Below, in pieces: positions 37,821 to 45,568 of a stretch of DNA of 64,000 nucleotides (its first letter is position 1; the number at the start of each line of letters is the position of its first letter). Source of the DNA: Clostridium beijerinckii. GTDB lineage: Bacteria; Bacillota; Clostridia; Clostridiales; Clostridiaceae. The notes below the pieces were generated by a model. The model was not told the origin of the DNA. It saw only the letters and a list, made by a program, of their open reading frames with translations, and did not search any database. Both the position numbers and the translations under genes were made by a program. The stretch covers positions 3,310,001-3,374,000 of the forward strand of contig NZ_CP073653.1 of NCBI RefSeq assembly GCF_018223745.1, in the 5' to 3' direction.

Positions 37821-38699
37821 CTAAACTTGCGCTAAAAAATTTATTTCTAGCAATTCTTTAGTATAATTCCAAAGTTTATCTTCTATATCAGTATTACCTG
37901 CAGGTTGTACTGGTATAATTGGTTTACCAGTTCCAACATTAAAATATCCACCTGTTACACCTTCATACTCTTTCTCCAATGCTAATCTAAGAATAATATC
38001 CGCCCCTCTACGTGGATCTCCAATATGCAGAAATTTCAATATATGTTCAAGTGTAGAGGCAAACCATAATTCACGTCCAAGTCCTGTAACATTAAATCCT
38101 GGATTAAGTGCATTAACAGTAACTCCAGTTCCTTCAAGTTTGCGTGAAAGTACTCCCGTAAACATAATGTTTAGCAACTTTGTTTTTCCATAAAGAGAAG
38201 AAGACTGTCTAGACGTAAATGTATTTATATCAGTCAAATCATCAGGCAGTTTTAACTCACCGTGATTGCGTGATGCTTCAGAAGCAACATTAACAATCCT
38301 AGCATTTCCAGACTTTATTAATGATTCTATTAATATATTAGTTAATAACCAAGGTGCAAAATAGTTTACAGCTATCATTTCTGGAAAACCTTCAGAAGTT
38401 ATTCTTTGCTCAAAAGCATGAAGCCCAGCATTGTTCACTAAAACATCAATCTTTGGATATGAATCTTTGATTTCATTTCCTATTCTTTTAACATCTTTCA
38501 TTAGTGATAAGTCTCCAAAGAAAAAATCTATTTCTGCATCCGGCGCTATATTTTTTATAAGCCTTTCAGTCGCTTCTGCTTTGCTCTTACTCCTAGCTGT
38601 CAATACAAGATGAGCACCCCTTTTGGCTAATTCACTTGCAACGATCTGTCCAAGGCCATTAGTAGCGCCAGTTATTATAACTATTGGATTAGTACTCAT
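37821..38699 (-). CDS. Short-chain dehydrogenase/reductase
   Basis: 292 aa NAD(P)-dependent SDR. The cofactor motif TGATNGLG is at about 10-17, NNAG near 90, and the catalytic Tyr-x3-Lys is in SSLYGKTKLLN (about 170). Length and C-terminus resemble the retinol dehydrogenase/WWOX-like group, and the substrate is open. AAGGAGG precedes the ATG. It is divergent from a MarR regulator over a region full of TTGACAT palindromes, so it is probably the regulator's target. Confidence 0.9.
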   Translation of the reverse strand: MSTNPIVIITGATNGLGQIVASELAKRGAHLVLTARSKSKAEATERLIKNIAPDAEIDFFFGDLSLMKDVKRIGNEIKDSYPKIDVLVNNAGLHAFEQRITSEGFPEMIAVNYFAPWLLTNILIESLIKSGNARIVNVASEASRNHGELKLPDDLTDINTFTSRQSSSLYGKTKLLNIMFTGVLSRKLEGTGVTVNALNPGFNVTGLGRELWFASTLEHILKFLHIGDPRRGADIILRLALEKEYEGVTGGYFNVGTGKPIIPVQPAGNTDIEDKLWNYTKELLEINFLAQV

Positions 38700-38790
38700 A
38701 ATAATCCTCCTTAATATTTATATACTAATTTAATATTTCTTGTAGGATTTTCCTCTAAAGTATTATTGATATAATACATGTGTTAATATT

Positions 38791-38862
38791 ACTTGACATG
38801 TAATAAACAAACAAATATACTTGATATATGTCAATTATATTTGTTTGTTTGACATATGTCAA
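38791..38862. promoter_or_regulatory. MarR operator array between SDR and marR genes
   Basis: Three related sites: TTGACATG (38793-38800), TTGATATATGTCAA (38821-38834) and the perfect palindrome TTGACATATGTCAA (38849-38862). A 15-bp inverted repeat, AAACAAACAAATATA (38805-38819) with TATATTTGTTTGTTT (38836-38850), brackets the middle site. Spacing and symmetry suit a MarR dimer controlling both divergent genes. Confidence 0.7.
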
Positions 38863-38898
38863 GTATCATATAATTTAATTACTAAGTCGAGGTGTAAT

Positions 38899-39351
38899 AT
38901 GGACAATAATAATATTAAAAGAATAGAATTAGAATTAAAATTAGGTAGGGAATTAAATGCACTCATAAGTGCATCCCATGCATTAAATGTTAAAACAGCA
39001 GCTCGTTTCGATTCAACATTACAACCTGCTGCCTTTTTACTTGTACGTTGGCTTTTCTCATTTGGACCAGCAAGTGCCACGGTTTTAGCGGAATCAACAG
39101 CTATGGATCGGAGTTCTGTCAGCCGGCTTGTCAATCAACTTAAAAAACTAGGCTATGTGCAAAGTGAAATATCACCTAATGATCGTCGTGGAATATTATT
39201 ATCTTTAACTGAACTTGGACGAAAAAAAACAATTGATGCGCTAAAAGAGAAAGAATCTCTATTTTATGAACGTATTTCAAAATGGGACGATTCTAAACTA
39301 GAATTATTTACTGAAATGCTCAGAGATTTTAATTGCCAAGATCCCAAATAA
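38899..39351 (+). CDS. MarR-family transcriptional regulator
   Basis: 150 aa from ATG 38899 (GAGGTG upstream; earlier starts would run through the operators). The winged helix is at about 55-115: SATVLAESTAMDRSSVSRLV is the recognition-helix region, and SPNDRRGILLSLTELG is the wing with the conserved D-x-R. The terminal helices form the dimer interface. It probably represses itself and the divergent SDR gene, released by a small aromatic or oxidant; the inducer is unknown. Confidence 0.9.
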   Translation: MDNNNIKRIELELKLGRELNALISASHALNVKTAARFDSTLQPAAFLLVRWLFSFGPASATVLAESTAMDRSSVSRLVNQLKKLGYVQSEISPNDRRGILLSLTELGRKKTIDALKEKESLFYERISKWDDSKLELFTEMLRDFNCQDPK

Positions 39352-39394
39352 GCCTACCATAAATTCTTAACTTAATAATATGATAATGTAACTT

Positions 39395-39433
39395 GATATA
39401 GATCCTAGTGATGATTCTAATAAAGTGGCTTAA
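39395..39433 (+). pseudogene. Remnant of the 3' end of a second yvrJ gene
   Basis: 39 bases encode DIDPSDDSNKVA and a stop. They match the last 39 bases of the intact yvrJ (37660-37698) with five differences, all transitions. A stop codon lies just upstream in frame. The SDR/marR block sits between the intact gene and this fragment. Confidence 0.6.
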
Positions 39434-39435
39434 GT

Positions 39436-39475
39436 AAAGGCTATAAACATTGAAAATTCAATGCTTATAGCCTTT
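39436..39475. terminator. Terminator between marR and nhaA
   Basis: AAAGGCTATAAACATTG (39436-39452) pairs with CAATGCTTATAGCCTTT (39459-39475), loop AAAATT. It serves marR (plus) and overlaps the nhaA stop (minus). Confidence 0.75.
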
Positions 39476-40688
39476 AGCTTTGTTTGTAGTTTAATTTCTC
39501 ATTTTTAAAATTTATAAATTTAAATACTATTGTACCATATGTTGCAGCTAAAATTGATGCAATCATAATACACATTTTTGCTTCAGATAATATATTGGCA
39601 TCTGCAAATGACAATGATGACACAAATATTGACATAGTAAATCCAATACCACCAAAAACACTTGCACCATATAAATGTCTTTTGGTTACATTAGATGGAA
39701 ACTTAGCTATTTTCAATTTTATTAAAATAAATGAAGTTCCAAATATACCAATTTGCTTTCCTACAAAAAGACCAAATATAATTCCCAATGAAGTTGATGA
39801 AAACAAATTGTTTGAAAAATTATCTGTATTAATTACTATACCTGCATTTGCAAACGCAAATATTGGCATAATTAAAAAGCTAGACCATGGTGTTAAAGTA
39901 TGTTCAAGTTTATACAATATTGAAGTTTTAAATTTATGAATATTTTCTCCAATTGGCAACGACATGCCTAGTAAGACTCCTGCAATTGTTGCATGTATAC
40001 CGGATTTCAAAAGGCAAATCCATAGAATTATACCTAAAATAATATAAATAGATATATATTTAATTTTAAATTTATTAGCCAAGATAAGCGCAGCAAAAAC
40101 TATTAATCCTAATAAAAGCGCCATCCATGAAATTTGACTATTATAAAATATTGCTATTACTATAATAGCGCCTAAATCATCAACTATAGCAAGTGCAGTA
40201 AGAAATACAACTATTCCTTTGGGAGCATTTTTTGCAACTAAAGAAAGCATTCCAATTGCAAATGCAATATCTGTTGCCATCGGTATCCCCCATCCTGTAA
40301 TAGTTGGCTCCTTATAGTTAAATAATGCATAAATAATTGCAGGAACAATCATTCCACCTATGGCTGCAGATATTGGGAGTATTGTCTTTTTAAAAGATTT
40401 TAGCTCACCAAATACAACCTCTCTCTTTATTTCCATACCAACAACTAAGAAAAATATAGCCATCAATCCATCATTAATCCAATGAAGAACTGACATTGAT
40501 AAAGAAAATACACCATATCCAATTGTTATACTTGTGTGCAATATATGCTCATAACTCCCTGAAAAACTCGAATTCGCAATTATAATTGCTACAATAGCAC
40601 AAATTAAAAGAATTATACCACTAGAAGACTCACTTTTTAAAAAGTATAAGAATGGACTTAGTATTTTAGTTTTAATTTTAGTTTTCAT
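39474..40688 (-). CDS. nhaA: Na+/H+ antiporter NhaA
   Basis: 404 aa from ATG 40688 (AAGGAGG upstream; a start 11 codons earlier has no site). An 11-12 helix antiporter exporting Na+ or Li+ in exchange for H+. Diagnostic motifs: EIKREVVFGEL after helix 2, MATDIAFAIGM (Asp equivalent to E. coli D133) and ALAIVDDLGAI (the D163/D164 pair that binds Na+ and H+). FLVVGMEIKRE and GGIGFTMSIFV are also conserved. It is the second Na+/H+ antiporter in the window, of a family unrelated to the CPA1 gene at 2614. Confidence 0.95.
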   Translation of the reverse strand: MKTKIKTKILSPFLYFLKSESSSGIILLICAIVAIIIANSSFSGSYEHILHTSITIGYGVFSLSMSVLHWINDGLMAIFFLVVGMEIKREVVFGELKSFKKTILPISAAIGGMIVPAIIYALFNYKEPTITGWGIPMATDIAFAIGMLSLVAKNAPKGIVVFLTALAIVDDLGAIIVIAIFYNSQISWMALLLGLIVFAALILANKFKIKYISIYIILGIILWICLLKSGIHATIAGVLLGMSLPIGENIHKFKTSILYKLEHTLTPWSSFLIMPIFAFANAGIVINTDNFSNNLFSSTSLGIIFGLFVGKQIGIFGTSFILIKLKIAKFPSNVTKRHLYGASVFGGIGFTMSIFVSSLSFADANILSEAKMCIMIASILAATYGTIVFKFINFKNEKLNYKQS

Positions 40689-40901
40689 TACTAACCTCCT
40701 TGTATAATCTAGTTGTAACATTTGATAGAAAACTATTTATCTTTCTAACGAACATTACACCTCTTATTATTTTTAATATTCTAATTTATTACTTTGCCTA
40801 CGCCCCGATAGGGAATATGCATTTCATATCTTAAATAGTTTTTTATTTAAATTCCTTAAAGGAATCTAACCAAGTTTTATATAGTCTAGTATAATACTCC
40901 T

Positions 40902-41080
40902 GAATAGAAGATAGATGTAAACCTCCTGGGAGGTCTTTTAGAACCTATACCCGTAAAAAAGCGTATCATTTCATCAGGTAGAATTCTATGTTTAGCTGGT
41001 TGGGTTTCCCTTCGGGAATTACCCGTGTCACAAACAAGGTTATAAGCTATCTGACAGAGTGGAAGTTCTATTCTATATCT
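40902..41080 (+). ncRNA. Probable IS110 bridge RNA
   Basis: The non-coding leader between a TATAAT (40890-40895) and the transposase ribosome binding site is more GC-rich than its surroundings and folds into several hairpins: ACCTCCTGGGAGGT (40921-40934), the TAGAATTCTA palindrome (near 40979-40988), and GGGT-TTCCC-TTC-GGGAA-TTACCC around 41002-41024. IS110-type elements encode in this position a bridge RNA whose loops pair with donor and target DNA. Start and end are estimates. Confidence 0.55.
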
Positions 41081-41107
41081 AAAATTTAATTTAAGGAGAT
41101 ATATACA

Positions 41108-42413
41108 ATGTCTAATTTTTTTTATAGTCCTGTAATAGGAATTGATGTTTCAGCTGATTTTTCATATACTGCAATACTCGCACCGAATGGTGATATTTAT
41201 AAGAAGTCATTTAAAATAAAGCATGATCTCAATGGCTTCAACCACTTAGTTAATGAAATAAAAAAAGTGGAAGAAGAGTTTAACATGAAAACTGCAATTT
41301 TCATGGAGTCCACTGGCGTGTACCATTTATCTCTTTTCCACTATCTTAATAAATATTTCGATAACACATTTGTTATCAATCCACTCGTTACTAAGTCTAA
41401 CAAAAATGGTGACATAAGAAAAGTGAAAAATGAAAAAAAAGACGCTTTATCTATTGCAACAATAGGAAAATTTCAAAACATTAAGTTATCACAACAACTT
41501 AGCCTTGATATTTTTCTTCTGAAAAATCTTGTAAGAGAGTATTACAAACTTACAGATACTAGCTCTACTTTTAAGAAAAAATTATCCGCTGATTTAAGAG
41601 TTATTTTTCCTTATGGCTATAATACTATATTTTCAGATTCAACATCTAAAAGTTCAATTGAGCTTTTAAGTCAATATCCAACGCCACAATCAATTTTAGA
41701 GGCACCTAAGGAAAATATAATTAAGATTTTCCTTAATAGCTCTAAAAAGGGCATTATCTGGTCGGAAAATACATATTCCAAATTATTTAAGGTTGCTAAT
41801 GAAGCTAAAATAATTGGCTTACCGTTAGACGGTTTAGCCGTCAAAATAGCCAGCTCTATAACATTAATAAAAACTATTCAATCAGAGATTGATACATTGC
41901 TACAGAAAATTAACAATTTTATACAGTCTGAAACTTTTCCTGAATCTATTAGAGCTAATATTGAACTAATTGATTCAATTCATAAGCATAGGGCAATTAA
42001 CTGCTATTACTATAATAGCTGAAATAGGTGATATTGATGGTTTTCTTAAGCCCAAACATCTTGTAGCTTTCTTTGGTATTGATAGCTCAGTTAATCAATC
42101 AGGTAATTTTAAAGGCGATGATAATAAAATTTCAAAAAGAGGAACTCGAATCGGTCGAAGAGCATTATATTCTGTTGCACTAGCTTCAATCCGTAACAAT
42201 CGTAATGGAGTTCCTATAAATAAAGTCCTATTAGATTATTATCAAATAAACCTTAAAGGCAAAAAGCCTAAAATCGCCTTAGTCGCTATAATGCATAAAA
42301 TTATAAACTACATTTTTGCTGTTCTCCGAAATCAAACTCCGTTTGAGCAAAGAGATCCCAAAATACATAAGCAAATGTTCCTAGAAAATAACTCTTTAAA
42401 CAAAGTCGCTTAA
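41108..42413 (+). pseudogene. IS110-family transposase, frameshifted
   Basis: The N-terminal RuvC-like DEDD domain is in frame 41108-42022: IGIDVSADFSYTAILAPNGD, ESTGVYHLSLFHYL, then KNEKKDALSIATIG. The C-terminal Transposase_20 domain is in a +1-shifted frame up to 42413: IGQLTAITIIAEIGDIDGF, FKGDDNKISKRGTRIGRRAL. The break is near 41975-41995: between the codons for DS and GQ there are 25 bases where 24 are expected, so a single-base insertion is the simplest explanation. No slippery sequence was seen. AAGGAGAT precedes the ATG. Confidence 0.85.
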
Positions 42414-42755
42414 TTTTATTCCAATTTCTGTAACCGTTCGTGTTTTAAAACGGTTTGTTTGCCATACTCTTTTTCCAAAAACTATTTTTTTGAAAATTAA
42501 CTTGACTATTATTAGCTGGTCTTTTTAATACAATACTAATTAAATATTATTTAGAAATGTTTTGGCTCTATTAAAAATCTCCATAAAAAAGAGGCGAAAA
42601 AACTCAAAAAAAGAGTTTCCCACCCCAGAAACTAATTGCTTGAAAACAAATTATATAATTTGCCCAACCGTATCTAACCACATTAATTCATTTTATATTA
42701 TATATTATATTACACATTAATTTAATAATCAAGATTTGCTCAATGCGCTTAATGA
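42414..42755. other. IS110 right tail and intergenic sequence
   Basis: Contains AACCGTT/AACGGTT hairpin sequence just after the transposase stop, TTGACT at 42502, and a terminator-like hairpin near 42597. No ORF is supported. Confidence 0.35.
42597..42618 (-). terminator. Possible terminator of the GGDEF gene
   Basis: On the minus strand AAACTC and GAGTTT form a 6-bp stem followed by TTTTCGCC; weak stem, 138 bases past the stop. Confidence 0.4.
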
Positions 42756-43373
42756 CTATTTGCTATATTTTTTAAACAAATCATCTAGGGCTTCTCTAAG
42801 AAGAAATGCTTCGGTTCTATCAGTTGCTTTTGACAACCTTGATAATCTATCAAGTTGAGTCTTAGTAAAATAATTAGATTTTAGCACCATACTCTCTGCC
42901 TCAGAAAGACATATTCTATTCTTACCTAATTCTTTTGCCCTAAATAATGCACTATCAGCCACTCTAAAAAGTTCAACTACGTTTTTAGCATCTCTTGGAT
43001 AACTTGCTACACCGAAGCTTAAAGTAAAATAAACATTGTCGTCAGAATTTTCATTTAAGTTAAAAGTATTATCCGATAAATATCTTCTTATTTCTTCAAG
43101 CTCCATAAAGCTTCTTTCCGCACCTTTTTTTACAAGTAATATATTAAATTCGTCACCTGATCTAAATACCATGTCCGTTGAAGATAAATTGTTATTTAAA
43201 ATTGAAATAAGCTTTTTTATTACTTCATCCCCAATAGTGTTACCGTATAAATTATTTAAATTCTTAAAATCATCAATATCTGCTACAACTATACTAAAAG
43301 GACCCTCATTATTTGATATTAATTCCTCCATTTTAATTATTAATTCCTCTTTTGATGTAAGCTTGTTATCCAT
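42756..43373 (-). CDS. GGDEF-domain protein with ribbon-helix-helix-like tail
   Basis: 205 aa, soluble. Residues about 10-160 are a GGDEF domain: VVADIDDFKNLNNLYGNTIGD carries the metal-binding Asp, and FRSGDEFNILL is the active loop with SGDEF in place of GGDEF; diguanylate cyclase activity is possible but uncertain. Residues about 168-203 (FTKTQLDRLSRLSKATDRTE, then AFLLREALDDLF) match a ribbon-helix-helix fold (CopG/Arc type), suggesting DNA binding or dimerisation. There is no membrane or sensor domain. TGGAGG precedes the ATG. Confidence 0.82.
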   Translation of the reverse strand: MDNKLTSKEELIIKMEELISNNEGPFSIVVADIDDFKNLNNLYGNTIGDEVIKKLISILNNNLSSTDMVFRSGDEFNILLVKKGAERSFMELEEIRRYLSDNTFNLNENSDDNVYFTLSFGVASYPRDAKNVVELFRVADSALFRAKELGKNRICLSEAESMVLKSNYFTKTQLDRLSRLSKATDRTEAFLLREALDDLFKKYSK

Positions 43374-43648
43374 AAATAACCTCCATATATAATTAAGTGA
43401 TTATTAGAAATCACTCTATTTTTTTATAAATATACTATGACTTAATTATACTAACACCAACATATATATGCGTCAATATATACTAAACATTAATATCCAT
43501 TCTGCTATGTTATATATTCAAAATTTTAAGAATATTAAAATTTATTTATTACAATTCCTAAATATTAAATTCATATGGAGACTAAGCAGAAACCCATATC
43601 TTACCTAATATATGCTTGTATTATGATACATATCCTTAAATATATATA

Positions 43649-43677
43649 TTGACATATATATGTTAGAATGATATGCT
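43649..43677 (+). promoter_or_regulatory. Candidate sigma-A promoter ahead of the riboswitch
   Basis: TTGACA (43649-43654), 17-base spacer, TATGCT (43672-43677). It would start transcription about 30 bases before the aptamer. Confidence 0.5.
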
Positions 43678-43711
43678 TATATACAGATAATGACAAAAAA
43701 ATAATAATTAT

Positions 43712-43822
43712 AACGCTGAATCTTTTTGAGCGGGAGAACCATTTTTTGGGGTGAATCTTATTTTAGGATAAGTAGGGTTATTTTTCTTCAATCCGAATCC
43801 GTCAGCTAATCTCGTAAGCGTT
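43712..43822 (+). ncRNA. ydaO/yuaA-type c-di-AMP riboswitch
   Basis: P1 arms AACGCT (43712-43717) and AGCGTT (43817-43822) close the aptamer. Conserved parts in order: CGCTGAATC...GAGCGGGAGAACC, then GGGGTGAATC (43749-43758), then CCGAATCCGTCAGCTAATCT (about 43793-43812) and CGTAAGCG. These match the ydaO consensus that binds cyclic di-AMP. A strong terminator follows, so ligand binding should switch the downstream operon off, as in characterised members. Confidence 0.9.
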
Positions 43823-43886
43823 GAAGAGAAGTTTTTGTATACTGCTAATATACTTTTTTTTAGTATACCCATAAATATTATTGCTT

Positions 43887-43926
43887 AATAAGCTATAGAG
43901 ACTTCTCTATAGCTTATTATTTTTTT
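43887..43926 (+). terminator. Riboswitch expression-platform terminator
   Basis: AATAAGCTATAGAG (43887-43900) pairs perfectly with CTCTATAGCTTATT (43905-43918), followed by a run of T residues, 30 bases before ATG 43956. A weaker hairpin (GTATA/TATAC then TTTTTTT) precedes it near 43837-43860. Confidence 0.88.
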
Positions 43927-43955
43927 AACTAGCAATTTAAAAAAGGAGGCTTTTT

Positions 43956-44816
43956 ATGTTAAAAGTATGTTTAATTGGACTTGGAAAAACAGGAAGAGAA
44001 ATTGCAAAAATGATATTCAACCAAAGGAATATGAAAATTGTAGCTGCCATGTGCAGCCCTGGAAGCTTGAAAAAGCATATTGATCTAGGTGAAGTAATTG
44101 GAATTCAAGAAATTGGTATAAAAATTGAAGGAACTAATAAACTCGAGGAAACACTGGTACTTTGCAGGCCAGATGTTGTAGTCGATTTTTCTACTCCTGA
44201 AGCTACTTTAAAAAACTCTAGAATAATATCGCAAATGGGGATTAATATGATAATAGGTACCACAGGCTTTTCAGAAGTAGATTTAGATAAAATAAGAAAT
44301 CTAGCCTATAGAAATCATACTGGCATAGTGTATGCTCCAAACATAACTCTTGGAGTAAATGTGCTGATGATATTAACAAAATTGGCTTCCATCCTATTGA
44401 ATAACTATGATTTTCAAATTTCTGAGATACATCATAGAGAAAAAAAGGACATTCCATCTGGTACTGCTTTAAAGATAGCTAATGAAATAAAAGATGGGTT
44501 AGTTTACTTAGGTAAGGATATCTCTAAAGAAAATATTCCAATTAATTCAGTTCGAGCTGGTGGTGTTGTTGGAAAGCATGAAGTTATGATTGTTGGAGAA
44601 AATGATAGAATTACGATTTCTCATGAATCCTTTTCAAGAAAAGTTTTTGCCACTGGAGCAATCCATGCAATAAATTTCATACAAAATAAGATTGGATTCT
44701 ATGAAATGAGTGATGTTCTAAGCTTATCAAAGGTAATAAAAGATTTATATGCTCATGAAAATAATTCTGATACTAATAATATTATTAAAAATCTAATAGC
44801 AACAGATATTCAATAA
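43956..44816 (+). CDS. dapB: DapB-family 4-hydroxy-tetrahydrodipicolinate reductase under c-di-AMP control
   Basis: 286 aa, NAD(P)H-dependent step of diaminopimelate/lysine synthesis. The nucleotide-binding loop is GLGKTGREIAKMI; VVDFSTPEAT, GTTGF and APNITLGVNVLMI follow. The catalytic and substrate-binding block EIHHREKKDIPSGTALKIA is intact, and the C-terminus is about 20 residues longer than usual. AAAAGGAGG precedes the ATG. The gene lies directly behind the riboswitch terminator and before ablA/ablB remnants. It may have supplied lysine for the osmolyte N-epsilon-acetyl-beta-lysine (inference). A more specialised DapB-like activity is possible. Confidence 0.82.
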   Translation: MLKVCLIGLGKTGREIAKMIFNQRNMKIVAAMCSPGSLKKHIDLGEVIGIQEIGIKIEGTNKLEETLVLCRPDVVVDFSTPEATLKNSRIISQMGINMIIGTTGFSEVDLDKIRNLAYRNHTGIVYAPNITLGVNVLMILTKLASILLNNYDFQISEIHHREKKDIPSGTALKIANEIKDGLVYLGKDISKENIPINSVRAGGVVGKHEVMIVGENDRITISHESFSRKVFATGAIHAINFIQNKIGFYEMSDVLSLSKVIKDLYAHENNSDTNNIIKNLIATDIQ

Positions 44817-44865
44817 TTCATTAGAGTTTTCTCATAAATATGTTAACGTTTGAGAGGAGTTTTTA

Positions 44866-45039
44866 ATTTGTAAAAGAAATTATGAAGGTACATTGTGCAC
44901 CTATACTGAACCTTCTGATAAAAGCCATGAATGCAAGAATTGTGGAATATGTGATAAATTTAAGAAAGACGAATATAAAGGTCTTGAAAAACTCTATAGG
45001 GATGAAAGAATTTGTCGCCAAAAAGTAACGTTAGAATGA
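44866..45039 (+). pseudogene. Remnant of lysine 2,3-aminomutase C-terminus (ablA)
   Basis: A 57-codon open frame with no standard start encodes RNYEGTLCTYTEPSDKSHEC and KNCGICDKFKKDEYKGLEKL. This resembles the C-terminal region of lysine 2,3-aminomutase (family pattern RNYEGV-x-TYTEP then paired Cys). The radical-SAM core and N-terminus are absent. An AGAGGAG site 7 bases upstream may be the original ablA ribosome binding site left by an internal deletion. It lies 49 bases after dapB. Confidence 0.6.
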
Positions 45040-45045
45040 AAAGAT

Positions 45046-45321
45046 ATGGATATGGAAAATTTAAATGCTGAAATAACAGACTGCGCTACTTCTCCTGCAT
45101 ATAGAGGTAAAGGGATTCTTGCAAATGTAATCTATTCTTTAGAATGCGATCTTAAAGCTAAAGGTTTCCTTACTTTATATAGTTTATGTAGAGCTATAAA
45201 CCCTAGTATAAACTTTGTATTAAGTAAGCATAATTATAAATTTACAGGAAGAATGGTAAACAACTGCAATATATGTGGCACTTTTGAAGATATGAATATT
45301 TGGGTAAAGACTATTAATTAA
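45046..45321 (+). pseudogene. Truncated beta-lysine N-acetyltransferase (ablB)
   Basis: 91 codons covering only the C-terminal half of AblB. NAEITDCATSPAYRGKGILA contains the GNAT acetyl-CoA loop RGKGIL, and INFVLSKHNYKFTGRMVNNC then NICGTFEDMNIWVK is the AblB-type ending. Full-length AblB is about 270-280 aa. There is no ribosome binding site before the first ATG. With the ablA remnant it implies one or more deletions in a former abl operon. The shortened protein probably lacks activity. Confidence 0.75.
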
Positions 45322-45369
45322 TAATTGGAACTTAAGCTTAAATTATAATATATTTAATAAGAACTAATT

Positions 45370-45407
45370 GACTGCTTTTTCAGTTTTAGAGAAAAGGCAG
45401 TCTTTTT
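45370..45407 (+). terminator. Terminator of the dapB/abl-remnant unit
   Basis: GACTGCTTTTTC pairs with GAAAAGGCAGTC (one G-U pair), followed by TTTTTT. Confidence 0.85.
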
Positions 45408-45568
45408 TATATTTATAAACTAGTGCAAATTTGTTATGAATTATTCACCTTTAATAAAATTAAAAATCACATTAACTATTAACATGTTCTTATACATATG
45501 ATAACATATATATGTTTGTATAATTATATAGCAAATAATTTTCATATAAATAAATTGGAGGAATAGAA

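Larger units (their letters stand above)
40840..42520 (+). mobile_element. IS110-family element (ends approximate)
   Basis: A 5' non-coding region of about 200 bases with strong secondary structure precedes a frameshifted IS110 transposase and a short 3' tail. IS110 elements lack clear terminal inverted repeats, so the edges cannot be fixed by eye. A perfect TATAAT lies in the left region (40890-40895) and TTGACT in the right tail (42502-42507). Joined in a circle, these could form the bridge-RNA promoter. The element lies between nhaA and the GGDEF gene. Confidence 0.6.

Noticed and set aside
37821..39351. SDR and MarR pair as a toxin-antitoxin or defence module
   Set aside because: Both proteins have clear enzyme and repressor family motifs, and the layout is an ordinary divergent repressor/target pair.
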